Shown here: positions 1-6,725 of the stretch, piece after piece
Numbering within the stretch: the stretch's first letter is position 1
Layout of the letters: each line of letters opens with the position of its first letter
Assembly: GCA_045046905.1 (NCBI GenBank)
Contig: JASFYU010000153.1
Span: forward strand, 1 to 24,647
DNA: 24,647 nt
Direction of reading: 5' to 3'
Origin: JASFYU01 sp045046905
GTDB taxonomy: Bacteria > Bacteroidota > Bacteroidia > Flavobacteriales > Flavobacteriaceae
The notes under the pieces: model-generated
Seen by the model: the letters and a program-made list of their open reading frames with translations, nothing else
Told to the model about the DNA's origin: nothing
The model's database searches: none
Translations under genes and position numbers: made by a program

Positions 1-3
1 TTT

Positions 4-101
4 CATCAAATTAACCCGTTAGTCTTTCTAAAATTCAGCTTCGAATTGAATAAAAAAGCATCTAAACTGTAAACAAATCTTAGGTCGAACTCAGGTTCAT
101 A
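4..101. repeat. Dispersed repeat, copy 1
   Basis: This stretch recurs at 8526-8601. The best part is 63-101, which matches 8563-8601 with one difference in 39 bases. The rest (4-39) matches with several substitutions, and copy 1 has about 23 extra bases at roughly 40-62. The shared block ends at the same base in both copies (101 and 8601), beyond which the flanks are unrelated. On the minus strand, copy 2 reads as a short C-terminal-like peptide (EPEFDLRFVYSLAKFLKD, then stop), and copy 1 begins with the same residues. The one difference in the core is synonymous (GTT/GTG, Val), which suggests, but does not prove, a coding origin. I do not recognise the parent protein. Confidence 0.75.
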
Positions 102-1152
102 CTTTAATGCCTCGTCTGAGGGCGCAGTATAAAGACCATCGGGCCACCAGCCTTGCTCTAGAGTACCATATTGAAAATAATCAGTATTGTTGAGCTGCAT
201 TCTTAAAATGCCATGGTCATCTCTTTTGGTGGCTATTTTTCGCATGGCGAAATAACTTTTAACCTCATCGACCAATGCCCCTCGACTGAATAACCTTACC
301 CTCATATCATATAGAAATGGTGACTCTGGCGACCATAATTTTTGAGTTTTTAAACTAATCTCAGCTATTTGATCGGCAGATATTTTCTCTGAGGCTATCA
401 TGTCGCCTTCGTCAAAAATGCTTATTTCTAGGATGTCACCATGGGTGATCCTTGCTAACTCAGTAGAAATCTGAATGGTGTTGCGGTCAATATCGGGAGT
501 GGTCCTAAGGTTTTTAATATACTCTTCTTTTACGGGTTCAATCCATACGGTCTGCCATAACCCTGTTACCGGTGTGTACCAGATGCCCTCTGGATTGTTG
601 ACCTGTTTTCCTCTTGGCTGCGGCCCCTACTTGGTGGGATCCCATACCCTTAGGGTTAACATTTGAGTCGAGCCGCTTAAAAAAGGTGTGATGTCAAAAG
701 AAAATGATGAATACCCTCCTGTATGTGACCCAATTTTGACTTGGTTCAGCCATATATCGGCTTTCCAATCTACTGCGCCAAAATGTAAGAGTACCGATTT
801 GTCTCCCCATTCTTTTGGTACTGTAAATTGTGTGTTGTACCAAAGCTCTTTTGCGGAACCTACTTCTTTCATTACCCCTGAAAGACTTGATTCTACAGCA
901 AAAGGGACTAAAATCTTGCCGTCAAATTTTGTTGGCGTTCCATGCCTTTTTTTAAATGCTATACTGCCACAGGCCATTTAAATTTTTCCATTTCGAACGT
1001 TTCATCAAAGGTCTTGGATATTCGGCAAGAACTTGGTCGGGGTTTAATGTAAGCGCCCATGTGGTCTTGATTTTTTTTCTGGCAGATTTCCATTGAGCAA
1101 ACGTAAATGAACTGACAAGTAGTAATAAAAGTAAAAACCGATGGTTTTTCAT
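6..1152 (-). pseudogene. Glycoside hydrolase family 2 (beta-galactosidase-like), frameshifted, nonsense-mutated and truncated
   Basis: This is the remnant of a secreted family 2 glycoside hydrolase. From ATG 1152 it has a signal peptide (MKNHRFLLLL...FTFAQ) and then the family N-terminus (WKNLNGLWQYSI). At about 965-976 (minus-strand ATTTAAAAAAAGG) a 1-nt gain shifts the frame. Past it the sugar-binding jelly roll continues (KFDGKILVPFAVESSLSGV, LHFGAVDWKADIWLN, SFDITPF). A TAG at 627-629 interrupts WDPTK|GPQPRGKQ. Past that, the same frame continues with NNPEGIWYTPVTGLWQTVW, an Ig-like domain and GWWPDGLYTAPSDEALKY. Homology stops at about 101, where the frame enters the dispersed repeat and ends at 6. 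The whole TIM barrel with the catalytic acid/base and nucleophile is missing. One indel in a homopolymer could be a sequencing error, but the TAG and the truncation are independent of it. No activity is expected. Confidence 0.85.
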
Positions 1153-1269
1153 TGATATGATTGATTTTAAATTTGATGGTGTATAGGGCATTTCATGATT
1201 CAAGTCTTGTGTTTTCTTGTGTTTTTAAAGCAGGCTTAAACTAATGGTTTGTTCTTTTTGAGTAGCAAG

Positions 1270-1289
1270 AAAAGAATGGGCCTAGGCTG
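1270..1289. repeat. Degenerate member of a dispersed palindromic element
   Basis: AAAAGAATGGGCCTAGGCTG resembles the left half of the element at 23109-23140 (AAAAGAATTCCCCTAGGCTC). It lies in the 293-bp gap between the broken glycosidase gene and the propeller gene. The right arm is not recognisable here, so this copy is the weakest of the set. Confidence 0.35.
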
Positions 1290-1327
1290 TATAGTAGATG
1301 TCATAAAAGAGTGTTTTTAATCTAAAA

Positions 1328-1340
1328 GTGTTCAGAACAC
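1328..1340. promoter_or_regulatory. 13-bp perfect palindrome, possible operator
   Basis: GTGTTC-A-GAACAC is a perfect inverted repeat about the central A, in non-coding DNA downstream of the propeller gene and upstream of the broken glycosidase gene. The shape is typical of a dimeric regulator site, but only one copy was seen and no regulator is encoded nearby, so the role is unknown. Confidence 0.3.
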
Positions 1341-1445
1341 CATAATGAGCTTCTGCGATAACAAAAAGGCAATACTATGGTATATGAAGAAAATATAAAA
1401 ACAACACCAAAAAGTAATGACCTCATTATTGCTGTAGTGAAGCGT

Positions 1446-2393
1446 TTAAATCCTATGCAGTTTAATTGGGTAGGTCTTTCCTGATGCCCATTGGGGAATG
1501 TATAGATTGCCGTCATCATCAACTAAAACATCATGAGGATTCCTGAAGGTAGTGCCATCATATTCAGGTGCTTTCAGGGTATTGTCAATGTAATCGGGGC
1601 GGTTTCCTCCCGGAAGCGAAACAATAGTATTGTCCTTGTCAAGGACTGCAATCATACCATCATGACTATCCCAAGTTTTGGTGACAATGACCGCGAAATA
1701 AATATTCTCAGCATGTATTACAGGCCGACAAATAGAACAGCCCGGCAATGAAATGGTTTCCAAATGCTGTCCTTCCAAAGAAAATCTTTTGAATTCTTGG
1801 CTGGCGCGAGAAGTTATTAATAAGGTAGGGTTATTCGCATCTCTTGTATCCAAGGTTATACCATGACAACAATTGAATTTATCATCGCCTTCGCCATTGC
1901 CCCCAAAATGGCGAATGTACTCACCTTTGGCATTATATTGAATGATATAGTTTTGGCCATAGCCATCTGCAATATAAATATCGCCATTAGTCATGATTGC
2001 CGTTTCAGTAGGTAAAAATTGGTCATCGCTAGTGTAGCCACTGACTTCTATGGGTCGCTCAAGGGTCATTAATATGCGCCCATTCAAGGTGGTCTTGGAG
2101 ACTTTGTGAGTTTCTGGGTCTGTTATAAAGAGAAATTGCTCATCACCTTCTCCGGTAATGGTCAGGCCATGAGCTCCAGGAAATTCAGTGCCCCAAGAGT
2201 CCAATACCTTGCCTGATTTATCATAAATCAGTATATTGTTATTGTTGGCCCCTGTAGTGGTCATAAAGATGCGCCCTTTGCTGTCCATAGCCATTTCATG
2301 GCAATCATTAACAGGGATTTTTGCGGGATCTTGAGCGCCCCATTCTTTATCTACACGGTATTTGAAATCTCCGTGTCCTACAATTTCACTCAT
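1446..2393 (-). CDS. NHL-type six-bladed beta-propeller protein (N-terminal export signal lost by frameshift)
   Basis: The product of 315 aa has repeated propeller blades: MAMDSKGRIFMTT, HGLTITGEGDEQFLFITDP, NGDIYIADGYGQNYIIQYN, GEYIRHFGG, CCHGITLD and NPHDVLVDDDGNLYIPQW. This arrangement is typical of 6-bladed NHL proteins related to peptidyl-alpha-hydroxyglycine alpha-amidating lyases. The substrate and reaction cannot be told from sequence. The C-terminus looks intact (QWASGKTYPIKL). The first ATG in this frame is at 2393, but the same frame stays open upstream to about 2500 and encodes a Tat signal peptide that lacks an in-frame start (see 2394-2505). A protein started at 2393 would be cytoplasmic, whereas the family is normally exported. 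The gene lies beside a decayed glycosidase gene, so it may be decaying as well. Confidence 0.7.
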   Translation of the reverse strand: MSEIVGHGDFKYRVDKEWGAQDPAKIPVNDCHEMAMDSKGRIFMTTTGANNNNILIYDKSGKVLDSWGTEFPGAHGLTITGEGDEQFLFITDPETHKVSKTTLNGRILMTLERPIEVSGYTSDDQFLPTETAIMTNGDIYIADGYGQNYIIQYNAKGEYIRHFGGNGEGDDKFNCCHGITLDTRDANNPTLLITSRASQEFKRFSLEGQHLETISLPGCSICRPVIHAENIYFAVIVTKTWDSHDGMIAVLDKDNTIVSLPGGNRPDYIDNTLKAPEYDGTTFRNPHDVLVDDDGNLYIPQWASGKTYPIKLHRI

Positions 2394-2505
2394 ATTTTTA
2401 ATTGAATGTGTTATGCCGAAAGTAAAACTTGGGGCTATTAGGCTGGCTCCGGTTATTAATGCAGATTTTTTAATAAAGTCTCTTCGGTCACCACTTTTTT
2501 TTCAT
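2394..2505 (-). pseudogene. Disrupted Tat signal peptide of the propeller gene (A8 frameshift)
   Basis: Minus-strand ATG 2503-2505 is followed by eight A residues (2495-2502). With seven, the frame would read MKKSGDRRDFIKKSALITG and continue through SLAPSFTFG into the propeller frame at 2393 without a stop. GDRRDFIKKS is a good twin-arginine motif (RRxFIKK) followed by a hydrophobic segment. With eight, the ATG frame hits TGA after four further codons. The extra A may be a real mutation, a slippery phase-variable tract, or a homopolymer sequencing error. Confidence 0.75.
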
Positions 2506-2801
2506 CGTATGCTGTATTATGGCTATATCAATTCTTTTTGGTCTGGTCTTGGTAAAGATGTCATACAAGAGATTGCGATGATACGCACTGAAACTCCTGT
2601 TTTTGTGTCATAATGGAATAAATGTACATTTTTTTATTTAAAACTAATTTCGAATGTTAAAGCCCGAGCAATGTATTTAGCTGATTTTGTCTGATGATAC
2701 CGGTCATTGCAGGATACACAGAAATTAATCGAACATAAATAATTGCATTGACTAGGCTTTTTGAATCCAAAATTAGCCTTAACTTAGCCACTTGGTTTTT
2801 C

Positions 2802-2876
2802 GGAGTGTTAGCTCAGTTGGTTTAGAGCACCGCCTTGACAGGGCGGGGGTCGTTGGTTCGAATCCAATACGCTCCA
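2802..2876 (+). tRNA. tRNA-Val (anticodon GAC)
   Basis: A full cloverleaf is visible. The acceptor stem pairs GGAGTGT with ACGCTCC, the D arm contains GCTCAGTTGGTTTAGAGC, and the anticodon stem CCGCC/GGCGG encloses loop TTGACAG with anticodon GAC. The T arm has GGTTCGAATCC. The discriminator is A and CCA is not encoded. The 296 bp upstream (2506-2801) hold no other gene that I can support. Confidence 0.95.
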
Positions 2877-2910
2877 CTATCTTTTTGCGTTAGGTAATTT
2901 AGGGTGCTAA

Positions 2911-4188
2911 TTATAAAACATCTAAAATTCTTTCCAAAGCCATACCACGAGAACCTTTGATTAAAATATTTTTTTTAGGCGCTAAAGAGTGTTCTTTTAA
3001 ATAGTGGGTTACGGCTTCAAATGATTTGAATTTCTTTAAAGGGGTTGTTGTTTTATAAAAATGCTCACCAATAAGAAATACCGACTCAAAATTTAATTGC
3101 GCAGCTAAATCAACAATGTTTTGATGTTCTACGGCTGTGGTTTCGCCTAATTCGAACATATCTCCAAGAAATGCGACCTTGTTTTTGAGGCCTATGGTCG
3201 AAAAGCTCATTAATGCGGCTTGCATACTTGTAGGGTTGGCGTTATAAGCATCCATTATAATTTGGTGCCCATTCCTTTCTATGATTTGCGAACGGTTGTT
3301 CTGGGGAGCGTAGTTTTCGATGGCATTTTTAATATCTGTTAAAGCGACATTAAAATATTTTCCTATCATTATTGCGGCGCTGCAATTGGTGAAATTATAA
3401 CCTCCGATAAGTTGCGATTGAATGACGGTGTCCTCTACCCGGATTTTAACAAAGGGATTTGCACCCAAGAATTCGATTTTATAGTGTTCGTCTTTGTTCG
3501 TGCTAAAACCATATTTATTAACGTAGGTGCTTAATTTTTCTTGCTGTATGGGGTCATCGGCATTTAGGAAAATCACCCTGTTGTTTGAGAGAATATAATC
3601 GTAAAGTTCACTTTTTCCTTTGATAACACCTTTCTCGCTTCCAAAGCCTTCGATATGTGCCTTGCCGAAATTGGTAATATACCCAAAATCAGGTTGTACT
3701 AGACTACATAGGAATTCAATTTCTTCAAGGTGGTTCGCGCCCATTTCGACTACTGCGATTTCTGTATCTTGTTCAATAGAGAGCAAGGTTAAGGGTACAC
3801 CAATGTGGTTATTGAGGTTGCCTGTTGTTGCAATAGTCCTATACTTTTTGGAAAGTATGCTATAAATTAATTCTTTGGTCGTTGTTTTTCCGTTGCTTCC
3901 CGTGAGGCCTATGATTCTAGTTTTGTACAGAACCCTATGATAGTTGGCGAGTTTTTGAAGAGTTTTCAATACATCCTCAACCAAAATATATTGGTCAGAG
4001 ATAGCATATTTTTTAGCATCGATTACGGCATAGGAGGCCCCTTTTTCCAAAGCCTGAGATGCGTATTTATTTCCGTCGAAATGCTCTCCCTTTAAGGCAA
4101 AGAAAATACAGTTTTTGGTAATTTTCCTAGTGTCGGTGCAGGAGTCGGGAAACTGAATGAAAAGCTCGTGAAGGCGTTCTATTGTCAT
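2911..4188 (-). CDS. murF: UDP-N-acetylmuramoyl-tripeptide--D-alanyl-D-alanine ligase MurF
   Basis: MurF is the ATP-dependent cytoplasmic ligase that adds D-Ala-D-Ala to the UDP-MurNAc-tripeptide, the last soluble step of peptidoglycan precursor synthesis. The product has 425 aa, the usual length. The N-terminal Mur domain has DTRKITKNCIFFALKGEHFDGN, and the Mur ligase P-loop GLTGSNGKTTTKE lies at about 94-106. The central domain has VVEMGANHLEEIEFL and ITNFGKAHIEGFGS, and the C-terminal domain has DAYNANPTSM and GDMFELG. It lies downstream of gldJ on the same strand, but a strong terminator separates them, so a promoter of its own is likely; a TAnnTTTG match sits just before the ATG. Confidence 0.96.
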   Translation of the reverse strand: MTIERLHELFIQFPDSCTDTRKITKNCIFFALKGEHFDGNKYASQALEKGASYAVIDAKKYAISDQYILVEDVLKTLQKLANYHRVLYKTRIIGLTGSNGKTTTKELIYSILSKKYRTIATTGNLNNHIGVPLTLLSIEQDTEIAVVEMGANHLEEIEFLCSLVQPDFGYITNFGKAHIEGFGSEKGVIKGKSELYDYILSNNRVIFLNADDPIQQEKLSTYVNKYGFSTNKDEHYKIEFLGANPFVKIRVEDTVIQSQLIGGYNFTNCSAAIMIGKYFNVALTDIKNAIENYAPQNNRSQIIERNGHQIIMDAYNANPTSMQAALMSFSTIGLKNKVAFLGDMFELGETTAVEHQNIVDLAAQLNFESVFLIGEHFYKTTTPLKKFKSFEAVTHYLKEHSLAPKKNILIKGSRGMALERILDVL

Positions 4189-4192
4189 ATCG

Positions 4193-4200
4193 CAAATGTA
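4193..4200 (-). promoter_or_regulatory. Candidate -7 element of murF
   Basis: Minus-strand TACATTTG matches the Bacteroidota -7 consensus TAnnTTTG and ends 4 nt before the murF ATG (4188). It abuts the T-tract of the gldJ terminator. No TTG lies at the expected -33 distance, and transcription from here would give an almost leaderless message, so the call is weak. Confidence 0.3.
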
Positions 4201-4201
4201 T

Positions 4202-4241
4202 AAAAAAAGCCCTGACCACGATAGCTATCGTGATCAGGGCT
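4202..4241 (-). terminator. Rho-independent terminator of gldJ
   Basis: The minus strand reads AGCCCTGA-T-CACGATAG/CTATCGTG-G-TCAGGGCT followed by seven T. It is a near-perfect 17-bp inverted repeat (4208-4241) with one mismatch (4216/4233). The T-run lies only on the minus side, which fits the end of gldJ 18 bp upstream of the stem. Confidence 0.88.
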
Positions 4242-4259
4242 CTTATTATTCATTTTATG

Positions 4260-5930
4260 CTACTTTACTTTTTTTCCTCTGACCGTCTTATTCTTGGTCT
4301 TAGACTTGGAGCCCACACGAGACATTGCACATCTAAAGCCAATATAGTCAGTGGCCATATACTGTGGTAGGTATCTGCGTTGCGCTGGGTCTAGCCAATA
4401 CGCCCGGTCTTTCCATGATCCACCCTTAAACACTCGTACTTCATCGTTGATTAAAGAGGTCCTATTATCGGAGTGGTCATATGTTCGCGTTAATTTCCCT
4501 ATAGAATCACGTTCTACCTTATGCAGGGGAGAATCATACATTCTTTTGCTATCTTTTTGGTCATCTTCATCACTGAACCTATCGAAGAATCTCGATGAAG
4601 CTGCGTCGCCATCTCTATACCCTCTGTTATCACTTGAAGAAAAATTTGTTCTTAAATAGGTTTCCTCTTCATCGACAGGAATCATTTTTATTTCTCCTGG
4701 TAAATTTACAGCGATTAGCTTGCCATTGGGCAAAGTGTCAAAGATTACAGAATCTCTAAGGATGGTTACTTTGCCATCTTCACCTATTGCCGTTTTCATA
4801 TAAACGTTTCCGCGATAATAGTTGAAATCGCTTATTTCATCGTCGACGATTGGTCTATATACATCGGCTACCCATTCGGCAACGTTTCCGGCCATATCAT
4901 ACAAGCCAAGGTCATTGGGTTTGTAAGACATAACCTCAGCGGTAATATCGGCTCCGTCATCTGACCAGCCTGCAATTCCGCCATAATCACCTTTTCCTTG
5001 TTTAAAGTTGGCCATTTGGTCTCCTCTACCAACACGTTGTCCATTTCGAGTGTAATCGCCTTCCCATGGGTATTTTTTTCTACCTCTATAATTATTGTAT
5101 TCCCGTGCGCCCTGATTTGCTTGAGCCGCGTATTCCCACTCCGTTTCGGTCGGTAGTCGGTACTCGGGTATGATAATGCCGCTACTTCTTTTTGCATAGA
5201 CGTTGACACTATCTTTCTTCATCTTTCCTTGTAAAGAATCTATTTGCCCGTTATAAACAGATTCTGGTCTGTTTAAGTAGGCCTCTGTACTGAAGGTGCC
5301 TTCAACTTCTCCTAGAACCGCTTGATATTTGGCGTCTTTTGAAAGATAGCCTTCTCTTTCTAACATTACTTCGTTTACACGGTCTGTTCTCCATTCTGCA
5401 AATTGTGTTGCTTGAATCCAATTTACGCCTACGACTGGGTATTCGGCATAGGCAGGATGACGCAAGTAATTATTGGTCATAGTTTCATTAAAGCCTAAAC
5501 GATTTCTCCAAACCAATGTATCAGGAAGCGCCCCCTTGTATATATTGGTATATTTAGGGTTTTCGGGTGGATAAACACTCTTTAGATAATCCAAATATTC
5601 CAAATACATTACATTGGTGACTTCGGTTTGATCCATGTAAAAAGATTGTACATGCTGTGAAGTTGGTGTATTGTTCCAATCGTGCATCACATCATCCTGT
5701 ACCTTGCCCTTTGTAAAAGTACCGCCCTCAACAAATACTAGACCTGGAGAAGTTTCCTGTTCCTTGAAATCGGTATTGTATTGAAAACCACCTTCTTTGG
5801 CGTTTATTTTCCAACCTGTAGCTCTTGAAACGTTTTTGGAGGAGGAAGAGGATTTCTTACAGCTGGTAACCGTAAAACCTCCTGCTATTACCACAACGGA
5901 GAGTACAACTTTGATAAATTGTTTTTTCAT
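4260..5930 (-). CDS. gldJ: Gliding motility lipoprotein GldJ
   Basis: GldJ is an outer-membrane-associated lipoprotein needed for gliding and for stability of the GldK-type ring component of the type IX secretion system. The product has 556 aa. It has a lipoprotein signal with the lipobox residues VTSC and Cys24 as the lipidated residue, followed by a Lys/Ser-rich linker. An FGE-sulfatase (SUMF1-like) domain runs from about residue 62 (GLVFVEGGTFTKGKVQDD) to the C-terminus; it has YRLPTETEWEYAAQ, YDMAGNVAEWVAD, VFKGGSWKDRAYWLDP and YIGFRCAMS. These are the hallmark motifs, although GldJ is structural and not a known enzyme. A short basic tail (KSKTKNKTVRGKKVK) ends the protein. In Flavobacterium johnsoniae gldJ is next to porU and porV. 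Here porV is across the gap but porU is not present. Confidence 0.95.
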   Translation of the reverse strand: MKKQFIKVVLSVVVIAGGFTVTSCKKSSSSSKNVSRATGWKINAKEGGFQYNTDFKEQETSPGLVFVEGGTFTKGKVQDDVMHDWNNTPTSQHVQSFYMDQTEVTNVMYLEYLDYLKSVYPPENPKYTNIYKGALPDTLVWRNRLGFNETMTNNYLRHPAYAEYPVVGVNWIQATQFAEWRTDRVNEVMLEREGYLSKDAKYQAVLGEVEGTFSTEAYLNRPESVYNGQIDSLQGKMKKDSVNVYAKRSSGIIIPEYRLPTETEWEYAAQANQGAREYNNYRGRKKYPWEGDYTRNGQRVGRGDQMANFKQGKGDYGGIAGWSDDGADITAEVMSYKPNDLGLYDMAGNVAEWVADVYRPIVDDEISDFNYYRGNVYMKTAIGEDGKVTILRDSVIFDTLPNGKLIAVNLPGEIKMIPVDEEETYLRTNFSSSDNRGYRDGDAASSRFFDRFSDEDDQKDSKRMYDSPLHKVERDSIGKLTRTYDHSDNRTSLINDEVRVFKGGSWKDRAYWLDPAQRRYLPQYMATDYIGFRCAMSRVGSKSKTKNKTVRGKKVK

Positions 5931-5946
5931 AATTAGGACTTGAGTT

Positions 5947-5954
5947 CAAATGTA
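5947..5954 (-). promoter_or_regulatory. Candidate -7 promoter element of gldJ
   Basis: Minus-strand TACATTTG, inside TATACATTTG, fits TAnnTTTG exactly and lies 16 nt upstream of the gldJ ATG. The same ten bases precede murF. No TTG sits at a 17-23 nt spacing, so only half of the consensus is present. Confidence 0.4.
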
Positions 5955-6139
5955 TAAACTACGGTAATGAGGTAGTTCAGGATTTATGTTTTGATTAATT
6001 GTCAATACCACTTTCGGCATATTAAACGATGATTTACATATAATATTTTATTCGCAGAAAAATATTTTACAAATCAATCTTTACCTAAGACTGTAATGGT
6101 CTTATTTAAAAATTATAACGCGGCAAAACCTATTATAGT

Positions 6140-6310
6140 ATGGTTATCCCCTTTCTTTTAATGAAGTTTGGTCATGAATTTGGACTTCATGAGAATATGA
6201 ATTTCAATACTAGTTTTTTTGTAGGCTTAGCGGGTTGTTTTGCCTTTATACTTGAGTTAAAACAAGGAGCCTCTAGTAGTCAGTGTGTTATTTGGGGTTT
6301 GTTAATGTGA
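6140..6310 (+). CDS. Possible small hydrophobic ORF, unknown
   Basis: ATG 6140 opens a 56-aa frame that starts MVIPFLLMKFGHEFGLHENM, has a hydrophobic middle (SFFVGLAGCFAFILEL) that could be one membrane segment, and ends VIWGLLM. A TAA lies 21 bp upstream in frame. I recognise no family, and there is no promoter match or conserved neighbour to support it. It may be a chance frame or a relic. Confidence 0.2.
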   Translation: MVIPFLLMKFGHEFGLHENMNFNTSFFVGLAGCFAFILELKQGASSSQCVIWGLLM

Positions 6311-6357
6311 ACTCGCCTATAGGTAGATGGGTCTTGTTTTTGGTATAATATGAGAGA

Positions 6358-6401
6358 TTTTGAATCGCAAACGGCTTTCCCCGAGCGTTTTGAGTCGCAA
6401 A
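6358..6401. repeat. Direct repeat, two 14-bp units, 30-bp period
   Basis: TTTTGAATCGCAAA (6358-6371) and TTTTGAGTCGCAAA (6388-6401) differ by one base. Thirty bases is close to three helical turns, so a protein could bind both on one face; this is inference. Confidence 0.5.
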
Positions 6402-6567
6402 GGAGTAAAAATATGTTTTTAGAGAATTAGAATCCTTAATCATATTGAATTCAGGTTTTTAGGCTGGTATGAAGTAAAAAATAATACCCCTTCAATACAA
6501 GATATTTTTGAAATGCTCGTTTACCATGATAATATAACCAATTGTTTTTGTCGATTAATCTAAAGAA

Positions 6568-6592
6568 TTCGTTGATGCTCTGCGTCGGGGTA
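6568..6592. repeat. Degenerate palindromic element
   Basis: GCTCTGCGTCGGGGTA (6577-6592) matches 6664-6679 at 15 of 16 bases. Upstream AAGAATTC at the same distance links it to the element at 23109. The left arm of the presumed hairpin is lost. Confidence 0.5.
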
Positions 6593-6651
6593 AAGTGGAA
6601 AGTTTGAAAATCTTAGATTTTCATCATACTAAAAATTAGTTCGTTCCGCTT

Positions 6652-6680
6652 GACACCTCGATAGCTCTGCCTCGGGGTAG
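6652..6680. repeat. Degenerate palindromic element upstream of porV
   Basis: ACACCTCGATAGC-TCT-GCCTCGGGGTAG. The right arm GCCTCGGGGTA is intact, while the left arm is a poor complement. It looks like a decayed form of a CCCCGAGGC-TCT-GCCTCGGGG hairpin. It lies about 50 bp before the porV start. Confidence 0.5.
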
Positions 6681-6725
6681 TTTATTCTTGATTTTTTGAT
6701 TTTCGACCAATTCTTAATAGACTAT

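Larger units (their letters stand above)
5931..6725. other. 795-bp gap between divergent gldJ and porV, no convincing gene
   Basis: No reading frame over 60 codons with family features was seen on either strand, and I found no recognisable piece of porU. The stretch holds a candidate gldJ promoter half-site, a 57-codon orphan frame (6140-6310), a 14-bp direct repeat with 30-bp period (6358-6401) and two GCTCTGC(C/G)TCGGGGTA elements (6577 and 6664). Confidence 0.7.

Noticed and set aside
475..981. Plus-strand frames over the GH2 remnant
   Set aside because: They are antisense shadows of the glycosidase; their peptides have no family features, while the minus strand shows a run of GH2 motifs.
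1377..1484. Plus-strand 35-aa frame starting MVYEENIKTTPK
   Set aside because: Too short, overlaps the propeller gene, and has no promoter or family support.
1322..1522. Minus-strand 66-aa frame at the end of the propeller gene
   Set aside because: It overlaps the intact C-terminus of the propeller gene in another frame and has no recognisable features.
2802..2876. tRNA-Val as an integration site
   Set aside because: No duplicated 3' tRNA fragment or integrase gene was found in the window.
4868..5209. 113-aa minus-strand frame inside gldJ
   Set aside because: It is a different-frame shadow of the FGE-like domain of gldJ.
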